Source of the DNA: Entonaema liquescens
Lineage: Eukaryota; Ascomycota; Sordariomycetes; Xylariales; Xylariaceae
Length of the DNA stretch: 64,000 bases
Assembly: GCA_902805475.1 (NCBI GenBank)
Contig: CADCSX010000003.1
Span: 3,410,001 to 3,474,000 of the forward strand
Direction: 5' to 3'
In this document: positions 60,801 through 64,000 of the stretch, in pieces
How the letters are laid out: each line of letters opens with the position of its first letter
Numbering within the stretch: position 1 is the first letter of the stretch
Position numbers and translations under genes: made by a program
Notes under the pieces: model-generated
Told to the model about the DNA's origin: nothing
Database searches by the model: none
What the model saw: only the letters and a program-made list of their open reading frames with translations

Positions 60801-63800
60801 AAAGTATATAATAATTTCTTATTAATAAATATAATAATAACGATAACGATAATTATATTAATTATATTAACCGAAAATATTATTATAATAATAAAAAAAG
60901 TAAATACAGTTTTAAATAAATAAAAAAATAAAAATATTATTATTAAATTTATAAAAAAAAAAAATATTAATTAACGAAATATTTAAAATATAAATATAAA
61001 AAAGTTAAAAAAGTATAAAAAATTAAATAAAGTTTATTTAAAAAAAACTATATAATTTTTTTAACAAATTTCGAAAAAATTAATAATTTTAATTTAAAAC
61101 TTAATTAAAATAAAAATACCATTAATTTATTTTTAAATTTAAATAATAAAAATAATTTATTTTTAATAGTAATATTTTTATTTAATTAAACGTTTTAACA
61201 TTATATTATAACCTTAAATTTATTTAAAAATAAAAAGTTTAATACCATTTTTATTTTAAACTGATATATAAAAAATATTTTTTAAAATATTATGCCCAAT
61301 ATAAATGTAATATGCATATTTACAGTTAGAAAAAATTAATGTTTCGTTTTTATTAAAAAATATTCGGATTAATAATTAAAGATAAATAAATCTTATGTAA
61401 AAAAAATAAATATTAAGTTTAATAATAAACGATTAATTAAATTTTTAAAAATAATAATAGTTAATATTTTATTCGGTAAAATAAACTTTTATATTATAAA
61501 ATTAAACATTTTATTTTTATTTTTTTTAAAAAATATAAACTAATTAAATATATACTTTAATAACGTCATTAACTAATTAATATATAAAAATAAAAATATT
61601 TATAATTCCATTTTAAAAATATTATTTATTTTATAAAAAATAAATTATAATATTTTCACACCCGTTTTAACTATTTATCAATTAATAAGTTTTATAATTT
61701 ATTAAATAAATTAAAGTATAATATTAATATTAATAACCTTAAAAAAATTAATAAATTTTATTATTATTATTAAATTAAAAATAAAATTTTGTAAAAATTT
61801 AAATTTAATTTAAAAAACTTTAATATAAACTTTAATTATAAAATAATTATTAACGTCATATATTTTAATAAATGATTAGTTTTATATATAATTAACGTAA
61901 TTACCGATTTTTAAATAATACGTTTTATAAAAAATTTATTAATTAAAAAAATATAAAAAATATTAAAATAATATTAAATTAATATTTATTTTAAACTTTT
62001 AAATATTATTATATACGATGTTAAAATTAATTTTAATAATATTAAATTGAAAAATAAAACTTATATAATTAAAGTTATTTATTATTAAATATTAATTAAA
62101 ACACATTAATTAATTAATAAAATCGAAAAATATTATAATTTTATTCGTTAAACGTATAAAATTATAATAATTAAATTTTAAAATTTTATTTTAAACACAT
62201 TATAATTTTAAATAATTATCAAAGTAATAAACAATATTATTAACTTAAATAACTTTATATTAATTTTCTTAATTTTTAACATTTATTCAAAAATTAATAT
62301 AAATTTACCACTTATTTTTTCACAAACGTAAAAAACGCAAATAATTTAAAAAATAATAATAAAAATTAAAAAAATTAAATTATAATATTTAATTCGCAAC
62401 GCTTTAAATATTTATAATAATCCCAATATTAAAAAAATTCTTTTAATATTTTTTTTTATTAATAATAAAATATTTATTTATTAAAAAAAAAACGAATAAA
62501 AAAAACTATATAAAGTTATTTTAATTATTAATAAAAACATTATTATTACTTTAAACGTATTTAATAATATATTTATATTTTAAAATTTTTATATTAAATT
62601 TTATACTTAATTTAAAAAAAATCAATATTAATTAAAAAACTTAAAATTAAATTACTTAAACTTACTTTTAATTTTAATAATTATTAAATTATTTTTAAAA
62701 AAAACTTTATATTTATTAATAACTTTTTTTACATTGTTACGTTATTTATTATTATTAAAAAACAAAATAACTTTATTTTAATAATATAATTTTAAAAAAA
62801 CGGGAAAATAATTACATTAAAAAAACCATATAAAATTTCGAATATAAAAAAATTAAACACTTTATTCGAAAAAGATATTTTAAAACCAATAATATATAAC
62901 TTAAAAATATATAAAAGTATAACAATTTTTAAATTATAAATAATTCGTAAAATTAAAAGTAAAAATACTTTTACTTTTTATAAAAAGTTATAATTAATAG
63001 TTTAAAATTATAATAATTTCAATAAAAAATTAATTATAATTTACGTATCCATTATTTAAAAAATTAATTAATAATTTATTTTAACTTTAACTTTTATATT
63101 TTGTTAAAAAAAAATAAAAATTATAATAAAAAATATCATTATAATTTATATTTAATTTAAAACATTTATATTAAAAATAATTTATATATAAATATTAATT
63201 AAATTAAAACATAAATATTTTAAAAAAATATTATTATATATTAATAAACCATTATATAATTTTATCAAATTTAATATATATTAATTTAAAATTTATTTAA
63301 AATATAATTAAAAAAAATTATATATAAAACTATTAATATTTAACTTTTATTTAATAATAACAATTATAAATTTATTCAAAATTATTAATTTTTAAATAAA
63401 TAACATTTTTAATATTAATATTATAAAATTTTTCGTTATAAAAAATAGGGTATTAATTAAAATAAAAATTAAAATATATTTTTAAAAAATATTAAATAAA
63501 AAAATTAAAAATTTTAATAGTTTATATATTATAATTTATAAAAAAAGTTATAAGATTTTTATTATATAAAAAAATTAAATTAAAAAACTTAAATTATTAA
63601 ATTTAAAATTTTTAAATATGATTAAATAATTTATAAAATAAAAAGTTTAAAAAGTATATATTTTATTAATTTATTAATTTAAAGTTACGTTCAATTATAT
63701 AATAATAATATAATATATAAAATTAAAATTAAAAAAAATTAAAATTTTTAACGTTAAAATTTAATAATAAATAAATAATTAAGAATAAAAATTTTATTAT

Positions 63801-64000
63801 ATTAATTTAGATTTTTAAAATTTATGTTTATATATTTTTATTAATAAATTATTTATAAATAATAAAGATTTAAATTTATAAATTAATTATATTATTGTTT
63901 TAAGTAATAAAAAACTTATTTTTTAAAATAATAAAATTTAAATTATAAGTAATATTATTTATTAATTATTTATTAAATGTAAATGGGTTATTTGTAATGT
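51838..64000. repeat. A/T-dominated block, probable RIP-mutated repeat isochore
   Basis: From about 51838 to the window end the sequence is almost only A and T; lines I counted hold 0 to about 12 G+C per 60 bases. The change from normal composition is abrupt. No gene, tRNA or recognisable transposon domain remains; the two long minus-strand ORFs (54289-54600, 57166-57483) are Ile/Asn/Lys/Phe low-complexity translations. Repeat-induced point mutation turns C to T in duplicated DNA of Pezizomycotina and yields such blocks; this could also be a centromeric or subtelomeric stretch. TTA-type simple runs occur at about 57285-57315 and 58100-58150. Confidence 0.85.
58505..58529. repeat. Perfect inverted repeat GTACGTATTA / TAATACGTAC
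   Basis: Ten-base arms with a 5-nt spacer (TTACA), within the A/T block and including CpG dinucleotides otherwise rare there. Could be a surviving hairpin or terminal-repeat remnant. Confidence 0.8.

Noticed and set aside
51838..64000. Mitochondrial DNA insertion or CRISPR-like array
   Set aside because: No mitochondrial gene is readable and there are no regularly spaced repeats; A/T richness alone fits RIP better.

Overview
This window is nuclear DNA of a filamentous ascomycete (Pezizomycotina, most likely Sordariomycetes; the class is inference). Genes have many short GT-AG introns of about 47-90 bp. The families are fungal: chitin synthase, SAT4 rhodopsin-like protein, 7TM-RGS protein, EF-hand external NADH dehydrogenase and fungal-size sulfite reductase beta subunit. 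A 12-kb A+T-dominated block like a RIP-mutated isochore closes the window.

Layout: 1-1526 is the 3' part of a two-cassette soluble ABC ATPase. 2298-5796 is a class I/II chitin synthase whose N-terminal extension has an in-frame TAG. 6582-7950 is a four-exon short-chain dehydrogenase with an apparent one-base deletion. 9584-11624 is a 7TM-RGS protein. 12039-12787 is a small secreted protein. 14190-17801 holds two diverged F-box-like paralogues in gene-sparse DNA. 18655-23693 is the sulfite reductase beta subunit. Then come ribose-5-phosphate isomerase (25260-26312), a Rab6/Ypt6 GTPase (26735-27704), Nop53 (28476-29849) and an external NADH dehydrogenase with an EF-hand and an apparent one-base deletion (30706-32848).

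The second half is more accessory: a secreted NucA/NucB-type nuclease, a small DUF6924-like protein, a tRNA-Gly(GCC), a secreted epoxide-hydrolase-like enzyme, a SAT4 membrane protein, an unknown two-exon gene, a secreted type-B carboxylesterase with a GC-AG intron, a PhyH-family dioxygenase and an alpha/beta hydrolase. The last gene is a ten-exon uridine kinase/UPRT-like protein (49311-51206). From about 51838 to the end the sequence is almost pure A/T with no credible gene.

The conserved genes serve unrelated core pathways (wall synthesis, sulfate assimilation, pentose phosphate, trafficking, ribosome assembly, respiration, pyrimidine salvage). I see no backbone synthase, so no classical biosynthetic cluster. 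The most informative oddities are two single-base deletions in runs of four C or G, the chitin synthase stop codon, and the fine structure of the A/T block. Exon limits were read by hand from splice motifs and reading phase; none is backed by transcripts.
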